A DNA stretch of 64,000 nucleotides, taken from Cyclina sinensis. Taxonomy: Eukaryota; Mollusca; Bivalvia; Venerida; Veneridae. Of this stretch, positions 49,101 to 60,439 are shown piece by piece. The translations under genes and the position numbers were made by a program. The stretch is taken from the NCBI GenBank assembly GCA_012932295.1, contig JAAONU010000004.1:27072304-27136303 (forward strand). The letters are read 5' to 3'. Position 1 is the first letter of the stretch; each line of letters starts with the position of its first letter. The notes under the pieces were generated by a model. The model made no database searches and was not told where the DNA came from. It saw only the letters and a program-made list of their open reading frames with translations.

Positions 49101-52100
49101 CCATTCTTTTATTTCAGTAATGATGTCATGACCTTGAAAGCAAATACTCGAAATGCAATCACAAACACAAAAACATGCATGGTGTGTACAAATAAAGTTT
49201 TATACGGAGTGAAGGAAGTGATCGGATCAAATATTCCGCTTCATTACATGAACAAAAAAATCACACACCATAAGCACAACCCTAAGCGACAACTGCGTTC
49301 ATGCTACTCTCACGCCAAGTTCCATTGCATTACAACATTCCAAAAGGATGTTATTGAGCGGAAACCTTTTTTATATGTTTCATTGATCCTTGACAGTATA
49401 CACACCAAACTCAATCCAATGCAACACCGTACAAGCTACTTACATATCAAAAGTCTTTGCAATATGACATTCTGAAGTAAAATGATATATGAAAACATTT
49501 TTGTATATTTTTAGAGGCAGTGACCTTGAACTTTATCACAGAAACCTGAAACACGACCCCAAACGACATCTGCATACAGGACAAATAAAAATTGGTCATT
49601 CAATTTATGCACTCAAAGGTAAACGAATTGATCAAAACCTATTTCTCGCTACTTTAGTAACTGAACTTGACCTTGATGACAGACACGTTAAACATTATTC
49701 AAACCAAATAGTCACTTTCACACCAACTTTCATGGTAATATGAAATTAGGTAGTGAAGTTATTGATCGAATACCTGTTTTTTATGTTTTAGTTACAGTGA
49801 TATCAACCTTCATCTTAGACACCTTTAACGCAGTTTTAGGCGGCAACCGCATACAAGCTGCTTACATACACACTTTTCCCTTGCATTATGAAGTGAAATT
49901 ATTTATCATAAACCGTTTTAGTTATAGTAACACTGACTTTCATGACAGAAATTGTAAAGTAGTCCCAAGCAACAGCAGCATATATGCTTCAAGATGTAAT
50001 GTTTCTATAGAAGGCCCGTGCGCCAATGCTAGATGCTATATGCTAAAAGCTAAACACTATATGCGAAATGTGAAATGCTGTTTACAAAATATATACTGCT
50101 CGTTATTGTTTTTATTTAATTTTCCAATTTTCGCAGGACAATGCCAATAATTTTGCATGTTTGCAGTTATTTTTTAAAATTCGCCGCAATCCCTGACAAT
50201 CTCCCAGAAATAAATGCTTTGAGAATATTGCAGTTACAACCCTGAACCTTCTCTTTACCTTTTGCCCGCCCGCTTACATCCATGGGTAGAGCACTGGATT
50301 AGTAATTCATGGGTCGCATGTTCGATCCCTGGGTTAGGTGAAAATTTCTACGTGACGATTATTCTTGGACATATTGTCTAATCACTATTCGTCTCTCACC
50401 GCTGTTTGAAAGCCTGTGAAATAAGTAGTCAGTCATTTGCAGAAAAATTGGTAACAACTTTTTAGACATCCAGGAAAGCCGTTTAGATGTACAGACCACC
50501 AATATTTGACCACATCGTAACACTTCCCGCTCAACCATTTTAGCTGCTTACTATGTTGTTTTAGTTGCCTTCTAATAGATTCGCTAGGAAAGTATACTAA
50601 CTGTATTTGCATTCTACTAAATCCGTCTTGTTCGCATCTTTTCCTTGTTCTTTATTAGTTATGTAATAAGTTATATTAGTTATATAATAAAATGCTCATA
50701 TTCATTTATACGTTAATTTCAAAGGGTTTGAAAGTGATGGTTGGCAACCTGAGTTCTACAAGAAAATTCATCGTTTGAACAAAATTGAAAGGTGACCACC
50801 TAATGATAATTCCTGTTAAATCCGTGCAATCGTTAAAGAGATGTCATTTAAAGAGTGTACTCTAACAGGTATCTGAAATCGCAGGAACAGGAATTCAAAA
50901 ATAGATATTCACACAGACAGACACATGGAAGGACAAATCATGATCACAAAGGCTAAACCTAATCAACTAGTGAATAAAACCAAATAAAAGTAGTATTTTT
51001 TTGCAATTTATAAACAAAACTTAAAAAATAATCAATTGATATTCAAGAAATATTCACTAACAGTTATTTTTAAAACAATCTCATGGTTTCAACAATGTCA
51101 GTAGCGTACGGCATTTAGCATTTCGCATATAACATTTAGCATATTGCATAAAGCATTTAGCATTGGCGCAATCACCTTCAGTATGTTTCATAGATATGAC
51201 ATTATGAACTGACTTATAGATCGGAAACCACCTTGTAACAGAAACCTCAAACCATATTTAGCAACCTTCATTCCACTACTGCATTTCAAAGTGAATTCGA
51301 TCGTTTTCTTCTTTAAGCGACCTTGAACATGACTGCAGGAACCCCAAACACAACTGAAGCGATACCTGCAATCCCACTCTATATAATTTGATTCATTTGA
51401 CGAGTACAGGAGCAATGTTATTAAGCGAATTTTGACGAGTGTCAGATTTATTTGACGAGTACAGGAGCAATGTTATTAAGCGAATTTTGACGAGTGTCAG
51501 ATTCACTTTATCCCATGACACACACACACACACACACACAGAGGAACGCACGCAGGCACGTACGCACACACACATAGCAAAACAAAATCGTTTATCCGTC
51601 AATCCTACAATATCTCAAAAAATCTGCCAAGAAAATAGTCTCAACATGACTATACCTGAGCACAGATGACATCGTTTTCAAAAATATATCGAATAATAGA
51701 AAAACAAAAATTTGAAGTAAGAAATAAAACCATTATATTACTCACGCGTAATATGAATAAATAGCGTCATGGTTATATATATAACTTTTATCATATAATT
51801 TTTTTTCAACAGCCAATGTCACTTTTCATACATCTTGAAACTTTACATCGACATCAACACCAAAACTTATGTGATAAAAATACCGCGATAGTGCTTATTT
51901 TGTATGAAAAATATCCCTAACACAGGTTAAATAGAATTAAACTATATTAAAGTTAAACCAAACAGTTAAATTGACATCAAGGTACTGTAATGTATTGCAA
52001 CAATTATCAGTAATGTTAACGAAAGTATTTTCAATGGAACCGATGATTCCGATATTTCAGTTATTAACGATAAGAAATTAAAGTGTACTGTAGGGTATAA

Positions 52101-53403
52101 TTCTTTGATGATAATTTCGTAGCTATCAGGAACAAGATAACAATAAAAGTGTTCTCAATCACAGATGGGGCGAAGAGGCTGGCGGACGGATGGAGTGACG
52201 TACAACCGTAGAACAACTGGACCCAAGTAGAACTTTTTTAATTTTATGTTAAACGGTCAAATATTACTTACAGAGACTTTCAAGTTGAAAAGGACCGAAC
52301 AGGAACCGTTTCGAACCTGGAATACAAAAAAAACATATATTCTGTCTGAAAAACAATTGATATTGTTTAAATTTATCTCAAATTAAAGGAGAAATATTCA
52401 ATTCAATTAAAAGTAATTAAATCATCTTTTTTACGTTATTACTGTAAACTTAAGCAACATTTATGGTATTTTTTTTTTCATTTTTGCACATTTTCGCCAA
52501 TATTGCCCTGAAACTGACATTAATGCATGAAGTGGTTGCCATGTTATTTGAGCTCTTCGTGCAAAAGTAGGTATTTTCATTGTTTCCAAAGTTCTATATA
52601 AATGTTTCGTACATAATTTCATGCTTAAAGTTACTAATCCTATACAGTCATGGTTTCTTTGTTGCATATGAAGTAAAACACACGGAAAATATATTGACCG
52701 AGGCGAGTTCAGATATAATTGCACGTCATTTTTCTTTTTCTTCTAACGAAAAATGTAAAAAATATTCTACATTCCCGATTTATATAAGAAGAACTTTTGG
52801 TTTTTCTTTGTTTAAAAAGAAGGGATCGCAACGAGTATCAGATTTTAATACTCGATTACTCGGTCATTTTTCCGATCGAGGAATCGGTTTATCGGAAGAT
52901 TTCTTAGGATTTTTCCGAGTATCAGTAAGAATCTGCGAAGAACCGACCCGGATTCTGCCTTGAGACTTCAATCTTTTATAGAAAATAGGCCAAGTATTAC
53001 ATGAATTTGCGGAAGAAGTTAGGTTCAGATTTCTCCCGTCGGTAGAAGTCGGCTTCTTGGTATACCCACGGAAGCGATATTTCTACCGATGTAAATCAAG
53101 TATTCATGTTGGCAAATTCTAGGTAAAGGGGGTGTCGTATGTTTCTCAACAGTCGTGGACGCGACTTATTTTGCTATATTGAAACACCACATAAGTATTA
53201 ACAAATAACTAAAAATATTGCACGAGCATTGTTCCCAGCAGGCTAAACAGAAGTAGTTTTGCTGAATGAGGTGAGGAGAATCAGGTCAATATTTTCGAGC
53301 AATACGATCAAAACGTAGAATGCTTGTTCATTTCTGCGTACAAATCCTTACCTTGCGGTGCCGCGAGAACCACTGGAAGGAGACAAAGAAGTAGAAGCTT
53401 CAT
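46125..53403 (-). CDS. Small secreted six-cysteine peptide precursor, - copy
   Basis: Coding exons on the minus strand: 53403-53352, 52316-52272, 48713-48566, 46212-46125, with the same phases as the + copy; 110 residues. The signal peptide is MKLLLLCLLPVVLAAPQ, then GSKRFLFGPFQLESL. Exon 3 has all five cysteines (LKCDIQIILDVVGSD, AACEAECYKIV, EHGCPLVCH) and differs from the + copy at six residues. Exon 4 keeps NLAHYFHETPKPG and QACGG but ends GGLGGRK, five residues shorter than the + tail. AATAAA on the minus strand is at 46069-46074. Introns are longer than in the + copy (about 1.0, 3.6 and 2.4 kb against 0.8, 2.7 and 1.4). Strong conservation of exon 3 with diverged introns suggests a functional pair. 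Confidence 0.85.
46560..48540. other. Intron 3 of the - peptide gene
   Basis: It holds an A-rich low-complexity tract (47125-47195) and drifted repeat segments with 'agtgacc', 'gatcaagtt' and 'ctatcaactga' phrases (47380-48300). No exon was seen. Confidence 0.4.
48900..51430. repeat. Diverged intronic tandem repeats, inverted match of 39100-40545
   Basis: The complement of the + copy motif recurs: 'cgaagtgaaataattgatc' (49078), 'gtagtgaagttattgatcg' (49745), 'atgaagtgaaattatttatc' (49887) and others, with 'ccaaacgacatctgcataca'-type spacers. It occupies intron 2, as in the + copy. A string of 'aacatttagcatattgc' words lies at 50020-50090 and 51110-51170. Confidence 0.7.
50267..50525 (+). repeat. 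SINE family A copy
   Basis: A clear tRNA-like head (gggtagagcactggattag, B box gttcgatccc) precedes the family body ('ttcgtctctcac', 'gtcagtcatttgcagaaaaa', 'catccaggaaagccg'). It is antisense within intron 2 of the - peptide gene. The tail is lost. Confidence 0.75.
51396..51572. repeat. 55-bp tandem duplication followed by (CA)n
   Basis: Two near-identical units contain cgagtacaggagcaatgtta and ttgacgagtgtcagatt. A (CA)n/(CG)-interrupted microsatellite follows at about 51519-51572. Confidence 0.85.
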
Positions 53404-53752
53404 GCTCTGTAGATATATTTAATAAAAAACGGATTAATCAGATTTAGTCTTTAAGGAGGTACTCTTTACTTTAAAATATTTGTATTTTTTTTATCTATTT
53501 CTTAACGTTTTCTCTGTGTTCTGCTGTTTAAAAAAGATCATAAGGATTCCGTTTATCACTATGTTTTGAAGGATAAAAATCAGTAAGTAGCAGAGTAGAT
53601 CTTTGATATTAACGACCGTTGGTTCAAAATCTCCTGCGATAAAACAGCCGATGAAATTTCATCCAGATTTTTTTCTACGGTCAGGTATCACAAAATATTT
53701 GCGGTAAGTCCGTAAAATTCAAGATAAAATATTTTTTTTCAGAATATTGCAA

Positions 53753-53920
53753 CGATATACCTTTTCAGTAACTTATGTCTTCAGCAGAAGATAATATGAC
53801 TGAGCTTTTTACATTTGCTTTTATCTCTTTATCGGCATGCAAATTACGTAAGAGCTAAAGGGCCGTCACAATCTGAACAAATGGTCATGAGAAAACACCA
53901 GATTTTTTATATCTGTATAA
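53753..53920 (-). promoter_or_regulatory. Core promoter and 5' UTR exon of the - strand peptide gene
   Basis: On the minus strand: octamer atttgcat, two GATA-type sites, TATA-like gataaaag (53825-53818), an initiator-like tcagtc (53803-53798), and donor gaaaag|gtatat (GT at 53760). A 5' UTR exon of about 41 bases (53801-53761) would splice to the acceptor at about 53407, just before ATG. A further atataaaaaa lies at about 53905. All but the last are shared with 34340-34442. Confidence 0.45.
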
Positions 53921-53979
53921 AAATACTCTGTCCATTAATTATAAAGTACGAGGTAACATGAACTAACAAGTTAAAATTA

Positions 53980-54890
53980 AGTTAACACGATATGTTGTTT
54001 GTTACAACAATGTTTTGTGAACTTTTGAAAAAATAAATAAAATGTATAATTTAAACAAAAACTGTCACTATAACTGGCGAATGCATTGTCTGTAAAAATA
54101 AGCGTTTGGTTTGGAGCTGTGTTATTTTATACAAATGACAAATCTACGCAAATTGTAAGAATTCCTTTTGTAAAATTTCCTCCTTCTGTCCTGTATCAAT
54201 AGGCGAAACAAAAGCACAACAAATGACAAGATTAGTTTTTGAAAAGTGTCTTTTATAAGACTTTATACGTGTACGAGGTAAAAAGGGAAAATCACTTGTT
54301 AGAAGACAAACTAAGGGAAATCACTCTTGCGGGTATGTAATCTTACCATTTACAGCATTTTCTTCCCTTGGACGGTGTTTTCCTATACGAGGTTTTTTTT
54401 TTTTTTGCCGAATTGAGGTTTTCGTCCCCTACTCCACACTTTACCACTACATATAACACTTTGACCTCAACGTCAATAAGAATACGTTAATGACGTTTGC
54501 TCGTACACGTACAAAGCAAACAGTTTCTGTCACCATTCACTAACAAAACTTCTTTGATATAAATAAAACATATTCGTGACCATGTAAAATTTATATTTAT
54601 TATATTCTTTTAATTTAAACTATTACTGTCTCCAAGTATGTTTGTCGTATTCAAAAGTCGTACTTATTTTATTGCTGATTCCTAGCTTGACGATTGCTTC
54701 CCACAAGTACTAAATTTTATTAAGAATGATAAAATAAATCAAATAATAACTTTATATTATATAAAGTTTATATCTCCATTATTCAGACACCGTATGATGA
54801 TTCTGAAACGTCTGGGTCATAAAAATATAGATAGGTGAAAAAACAACAACAACAAAGAATGATGCCCATTAAATGAGGTAAAACATCTAT
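53980..54890. other. No gene seen
   Basis: AT-rich upstream flank of the - peptide gene, with a poly-T run near 54390-54404. Confidence 0.4.
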
Positions 54891-54894
54891 CTGA

Positions 54895-55100
54895 GTTTAC
54901 TTATCGTCGGTACTGGTTGCCCATATGGCCAACGCCCCACTGTAAAGATTAGTTATTTGTTGTTGTGGGAGATAGTGCAAGATACAGAAAGCATCCCATA
55001 TCAGAGACACCCTTTGGTTTTTTTACATGCTCAGTGTGCAGCACTGATACATGGGGACCTCGGTTTAATGTCTCATCCGTAAGACACATGTGGTAAAACC
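54895..55100 (-). repeat. SINE family B copy, reverse orientation
   Basis: The minus strand has 'gtcttacggatgagac', 'atcagtgctgcacactgagc', 'gggatgctttctgtatcttg' and a tail of 'gggcaaccagtaccgacga', as in the 8435 copy. The tRNA-like head is missing or degraded. Confidence 0.75.
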
Positions 55101-56480
55101 TAGAAAAAAAGCATTATACGCTCATTGGGATAGGTTAAAGAGGAGAAATGCAACAGGGAACGGTTAAAGAGGGGGAAATGCTTTAGGAATACGATCAACT
55201 GGAATAAGTAGAAGAGGCGAAATATCTTTAGAAAGACATAAAATTATTAGCTTGCACGCAAAGAAACATCCACTGACTTGCTTCGACAACACTGTCTCTT
55301 CTAGGCAATAATTAATCACCATAAATTCTATAAGATCTGCTTACGGAGTGACGTAAGGTCTGAGGAGTAACGTAAAGACGATGAATGGACATCCAGGGGC
55401 ATGATTCAAGACAAAACCTCAGGTGTGCATCAGATCCATCAAACGCAGGAAGAAGAGGTAAATTAATAATATTTCTTTATTAGAATAATTATGACAAACA
55501 GACAGACATAACAAGCGAAAGAAAAGTTGAAATACGAATTAAGCCCTCACGCAAAACCACATAATCCTGAATGATAGCTAGGCACAGTGTAATCAAATCC
55601 TTTAAAACTGTAGATGTATTTCTTGTATTATATTATTCTTATATTATTTTTAGACTAATTTACATAAATCTTAAATTGAATGAAAAGTCGAAAAGACAAC
55701 CTATACTTTAACGTAGGCTACACATCATTATTGATGTTTTTCGGTCAGTTTTAACCTAATCCTCGAATGATGTATGAGATCTTGCGTTCAGAAGATTATA
55801 CTAACTGGCAGAACGGCCGGCCGGCAGGAAGCATCACATAATAGCACATTTATCACACCAAACAGATTATTTCAAAAGCTTTGACTGGAGATAAGTACTG
55901 ACTGGTTTATACTCGTTTTGCTATTTTCTTACTTTCCTTTACAATAGCCGGACTTAACGACCCAGTGAAAGTGGCTCTCATGCCAAAATAGCTCGATATC
56001 AGTTAAGATATTTTCCATTTACAGCAATATCCTCTCCATCTAAGTCTCTAGTTAGTATGCAATGTCAGGTACATGTACGCCAAGCAAAGTAGCTAAGAAA
56101 GTGTGAAAAGGTATCTAACATTTCATGGATAAATTCCCGTTAGCTCCAACTGGCTCCAAGATTTACATCCGGCACCCTCAGGCGCTAGGCCTTACGCCTA
56201 AGGTGTTCGCAAACTTACGAGGCTTTAATTCCACTTATAAAATATGGGAAAGGCAAGTAGGTCGAATTATACAGAAAAATAATGAAAAATGTGGGGGAAT
56301 GTTGTACCTTGTTTTTCACTGTTTGATTTATAAATAAAGTTGCAGATAAAATGAATAACAATTATATAATCTTGTCAAAACTGATTGCCATTGTTTTTGA
56401 TATTAGAATTATCTTTAGTGTACGTCTTTCAGCAGAAATGGCGACATTCTTAAGTTTAAATTCCTTTTCATTGGTCATAC
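55101..56480. other. Intergenic, no gene supported
   Basis: Purine-rich drifted words (ggttaaagagg.gaaatgc) occur at 55130-55230. A 70-codon ORF at 56125 ends near an AATAAA but has no recognisable character, and I do not call it. Confidence 0.4.
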
Positions 56481-56530
56481 TTAGGACGGCCACCTTTATA
56501 TTATATAAAAAAGGCCCACATTAGAGCCCA
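56470..56530 (+). promoter_or_regulatory. Possible core promoter of the 56.8-kb gene
   Basis: An inverted CCAAT box (attgg, 56470-56474) precedes a TATA box (tataaa, 56504-56509). This lies 320 bases upstream of the start codon, so a 5' UTR of about 290 bases would be needed. The TATA region (cctttatattatataaaa) also resembles an SRF CArG element. Confidence 0.3.
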
Positions 56531-56824
56531 GTTAATCCGCAACAATACTAAAGTTGTCAGCAAACAACGTGACTGCATTTCAACCAATCGGATAGCAGTA
56601 GAGGTAAATTGACATCGCTCACCCATGTTGCACGCGGACAAATTTTTTGGGGGAAGAATCGACAACATTTTCGTGTACGTTATAGTAGGTTGTTTTTGAC
56701 ATTAAGATTACATTCTGGCTTAGAAAACAGACATTTTAAATAAATAAGAACCCATGACAGTATGGAAGGAGCCGGACTGATGCAGAAAACTATTTGTAAA
56801 CTCTGAAACTTGAAGTAAGCAGCC

Positions 56825-59091
56825 ATGTCGCTATGGAGGGAGGTCGTGACGCTGCAGCAAAACATGTCCAGTAGGTAGGTTCTTTTATTATAATGGCTAA
56901 TATTAATTTACTGATATATTGTGTCCATGCGGTATTTTGATTTTTCTGCTGTGAAATTTTAAAGGTTGAGTTCTTACATTTTTTATGATAATTGGAAACT
57001 GTCTTCAGCTGACACGATTGCTCTTTGTAGTAGCCCAACTTGCTTTATGCTCACCTAAGAGGAATAATTTTGTGTACTTGTGTCAAACATTTGAAAGACC
57101 AGAAATAATGAAAGGCTTATGAGACAAGAATTTTGCTGCTTCGTTTGTGGAAGTAAACGTAAATATTGATCATAACTTAATGAAACTTGCATAGACAGGG
57201 AGGAGCTGGTCTATAAATTAGCAATCCTGTTACTCGTTTTACCTCAGACCTCATACTTTTATATATTTTTTTCTAATTTTGTTTTCATGTAATGTGATAT
57301 GTTTAGGTCCCCAACCATTTTCATTTAGCAGACAATGTTTATATTTCTTGGCCGATATTTTAGGCTGTAAGGAAGCCATCAAAAATATGTAAACTGCTGT
57401 CCTAAGAAGTAGTATTATTTTATCATTTTTCATAATTTAGGATAAAGTAGTTCAATTACACCCCCCACACACACAATACACTGCTTAGAAAAAGAAAAAA
57501 GTTTACAGTCTTTTTTCTATTACTTCATGTTTGTCTAAATGTGTAATAAAAACTTTCCCAAATGTGAAACACTCATATTGGCATTATTTTAGCTATTGAA
57601 AACCAAAAAAAGAATTGAGGTGAAATAATCATTTTTATTCACATTTGTTTCTTCATTTCAATATTTCCATTACTGGGTTTCCAGCAACCCAGCTAGCTCA
57701 GTTGGATAAGCATCATATTGTCAATCCACCTTTAATGGGCAGGCTTAATTTCTCTGTGATAATTGATTTTAGACAGTGCATCTAAAGTACATCTAACTCT
57801 GACTCAAGTAAGGAAGCAGTCAGTCATTTTTGGTGATATTGGTTGGTAAACTTGTTGAATACCCAGGAACACTTTTTAGGAGGACTGACCACTCTGATAT
57901 GACCAAAAACAGGTTCAAACTGGCATTTAAACCCCAATACAAACAAACTGGCATTCAAACCCCAATACAAACAAACAAACAAATAAATAAACGCGGAGAT
58001 ATAAAGTTGTTGCCAACAAATTTGCCAAGTGGAATGAAGCCTGGCAAAGATTGCCATGGGACAAAACACCACTCAAACATGTATCACTTATGCAAAGTGT
58101 TATTTTTTAAATACTTCATTGGAGTTTAAGCTATCACAATGAAACAACAGCACATGTATGTCAGTATATTTACATACAGACTTTGATTTTTGGTGTTTTT
58201 AGTTAATAAAAATAAAACACTAACTGTAAGGAAACTGTTAGTAAACTACATCCCATTTTGCACTGATTGTAGCAAAAAACTCAGAAGTTTAACTTTTTAC
58301 CACTCTTAATGTAATACAGAAGTGACTCATAGATTTTCATATGTGTAAAGAAAAACAAACCACTGGCATTTAAGGGACAGGGGAAACCCTGCATAAGATC
58401 TTAGGAATGTCAACTCTTACATTTCAGTTTTATAAATGAAAGTGTATGGGAGCCATCAGACGTCATCTTACATGTAATGAAAAACTTGAAATAGAAAAAA
58501 TTAATTTCGAGGTGAAAATAATAACATGTAGCTTTTTAGCACTACTTAGGGTGAAGAGATGTCATTTCTTTGTCCAAATATGTAAATTTAAGAAAATACC
58601 TGATATAAGAAAGTATTAGTTTCTTCCTCAAACCAAGTCCAGTACTCAATTTCTTGAAAAGCAGTGTGTTGCAGTATTCCTTCTACTGTTTTGGTCTTGG
58701 CAAGTAATTTTACATGTTATAACTGCAACATTATGTTACCATGGAATATTTCAGCTGTGTAGTCAAAAAATGTATTTTTTTTTCACCAAAAATCTGACAA
58801 TTTTAGCATTGACACAGGTTTGAGATTAATTCTTAAAATGAATACCTTGGTAATATTTTATTTTTCTTTACAAATAGCACTTCTACAAGATTTTTTGTGT
58901 GATATGTTTAACATTGGGCTTATTTCCTGATTTAGTACTGTCAGATCAACTTTATTTTATTGTTTCATACATTTCCTATTTGCAGTATAACTGGCTTGAC
59001 TGAGAGCAGAACATGTTGTCCTACAGATGCAGAGGAAACCACTGGAGACTTTGTCATTGAAGCTGCTGCTGGGGAGAAATCACCTAAGCTA
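56825..59091 (+). CDS. 5' exons of an unrecognised gene
   Basis: Exon 1 (56825-56874) starts in good context (gcagccATGT) and reads MSLWREVVTLQQNMSS, with donor AG|gtaggt in phase 2. Exon 2 starts at 58986 after tttgcag and reads ITGLTESRTCCPTDAEE, TTGDFVIEAAAGEKSPKL. The coding character is good up to about 59091, but no consensus donor follows; the frame continues as low-value hydrophobic sequence to a stop at 59239. I do not recognise the protein. A later candidate exon lies at 63304. The gene probably extends past the window. Confidence 0.5.
57683..57995 (+). repeat. SINE family A copy in intron 1 of the 56.8-kb gene
   Basis: The tRNA-like head (agctagctcagttggataag) leads into the body words 'ttctctgtgataattgattt', 'gcagtcagtcatttttggtg' and 'acccaggaacac', and the tail 'catttaaaccccaatacaaa', which is present twice. 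Confidence 0.75.
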
Positions 59092-59516
59092 AGTTTTTCA
59101 CTTTCTTTCTTTAAAACTGTATTTATATTGATTAGTTATTTATATATACTTTCACATTGTACCATAACAGTACTGCTGAAACTCAACTTGACACATTCAT
59201 GTATAGAGATGCATGATTTTCAAGTTTTTACGAAAATTTAAAGTCACAGTTTTTACACTTAAGGTATTTCAGTGTTATGCTTGCAGCTCAATTTATAAAA
59301 TAGCCCTAAAATGAAGTTAATAAGCTGATGTGATTGGTCAGTTCAGCTAATTTAAGAAGCTCTTCAAACTTTTCTGAATATTTCATACATCTGATTTCAA
59401 ATATTAATTATTCCAGACTGTTGCATTGACTGATCCCAGCTTGTTGAATTCAGATTAGTAATATTTCAGATTATTTGTTGTCACTGCCTTCATTATGAAA
59501 TGAAGCATATATTTAC

Positions 59517-60205
59517 TTAAAGGGGCATACCCAAAAATTAATCAAAACTTTACTGCTTACAGTTTGTCTTACTTTTTTGTACACATAGACTTCTTCATAA
59601 TCTTTTAAATTGCATGCTTACATGACTTAATATGGACAAACTGTAAGCTATGTCATGGCCATGTATCTAAATTTTATTGAATTTATTGTGGCTCTCTTCT
59701 ACACTACACTTGCAATAAATTCTATAAAATTTTATGTTGACTAATTTCTAATACATCTTACCTGTAAAATGAGAAATAGATTGTTAATATAATAAAAAAA
59801 ATCCTTTGGACAGTTGTAAACATTAACCCTTAACCTGCTGGAACCGAAAGTGATTAGCCTTTGCCACCAGTATAGAGCCAGGCCAGCCTGCACATCCGTG
59901 CAGTCTGACCAGGCTCTATACTGTTGGTATCTCAATTTTTGTATTTTGATATTAAAATCCCTTAAACTTTGAATAAACTGTTCCAAATTCAAAGCTGGGC
60001 AAATCCATTACAAAATTTCAGCATGTTCAGGGTTAAGACAAATCTCTGTATAAAAATGGATATTAATGCTTTTAAATTAATAATTATTAATTTACCTTTA
60101 ATTCTTAAAAGTTGGAATTCAGTTCTGACATTGACATTTGGTAATCATTTATTCAGTATCATATTTTTGATTGAAAACTCTAAATTTAAGGGTATGCCTC
60201 TTTAA
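59517..60205. mobile_element. MITE with TTAA ends (TTAAAGgGGCATACCC)
   Basis: Terminal inverted repeats ttaaaggggcataccc at 59517 and gggtatgcctctttaa ending 60205 begin and end with TTAA. The piggyBac superfamily uses TTAA targets, which would fit. A second MITE (59823-60036) is nested inside it. Confidence 0.75.
59823..60036. mobile_element. Nested MITE, 'cacatccgtgcagtctg' family
   Basis: The ends are ttaaccctt.. and ..cagggttaa. The core holds a hairpin, ccagtatagagcc against ggctctatactg, around gcctgcacatccgtgcagtc. From memory, this is a high-copy family in bivalve genomes and supports the organism guess. Inserted inside the 59517-60205 element. Confidence 0.8.
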
Positions 60206-60249
60206 AAGTTTGGTCAAAGACTGTCCAGGAATTACATATAGATATTAGG

Positions 60250-60428
60250 TTAAAGTTATATTAGTGTCCAAAATGATCAAATTTCATGACAGTCAAAATT
60301 AAAACTGAAAACACAGGGAATGTTCTGAAATCTTGTAAGTTAGAAGGAACAAAGACTTCTAGCTTTGACTTTTGAGAGATACATAAATCAACCTTCCAAA
60401 GTCATTTTGACCACTGATATAACTTTAA
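60250..60428. mobile_element. Small palindromic MITE with TTAA ends
   Basis: The left end ttaaagttatattagtgtcc pairs with the right end, whose complement is ttaaagttatatcagtggtc. Inner words 'aaaatgatc' and 'gtcattttg' also pair. About 180 bp; no coding capacity. Confidence 0.7.
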
Positions 60429-60439
60429 AATGACACAGA

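Noticed and set aside
49128..50150. Three consecutive + strand ORFs
   Set aside because: They are read from the tandem repeats of intron 2 of the - peptide gene; the recurring words RKPFL, ITTF and LHYM are repeat units.
52580..52963. 127-codon ORF with KKGSQRVSDFNTRLLGHFSD
   Set aside because: Low-complexity leading half, no splice context that fits, and it lies antisense in intron 1 of the - peptide gene. The unusual tcgg-rich patch at 52820-53100 is noted but unexplained.
56125..56337. 70-codon ORF ending near AATAAA
   Set aside because: No homology recognised, no upstream exon, and it is not in phase with the gene at 56825.
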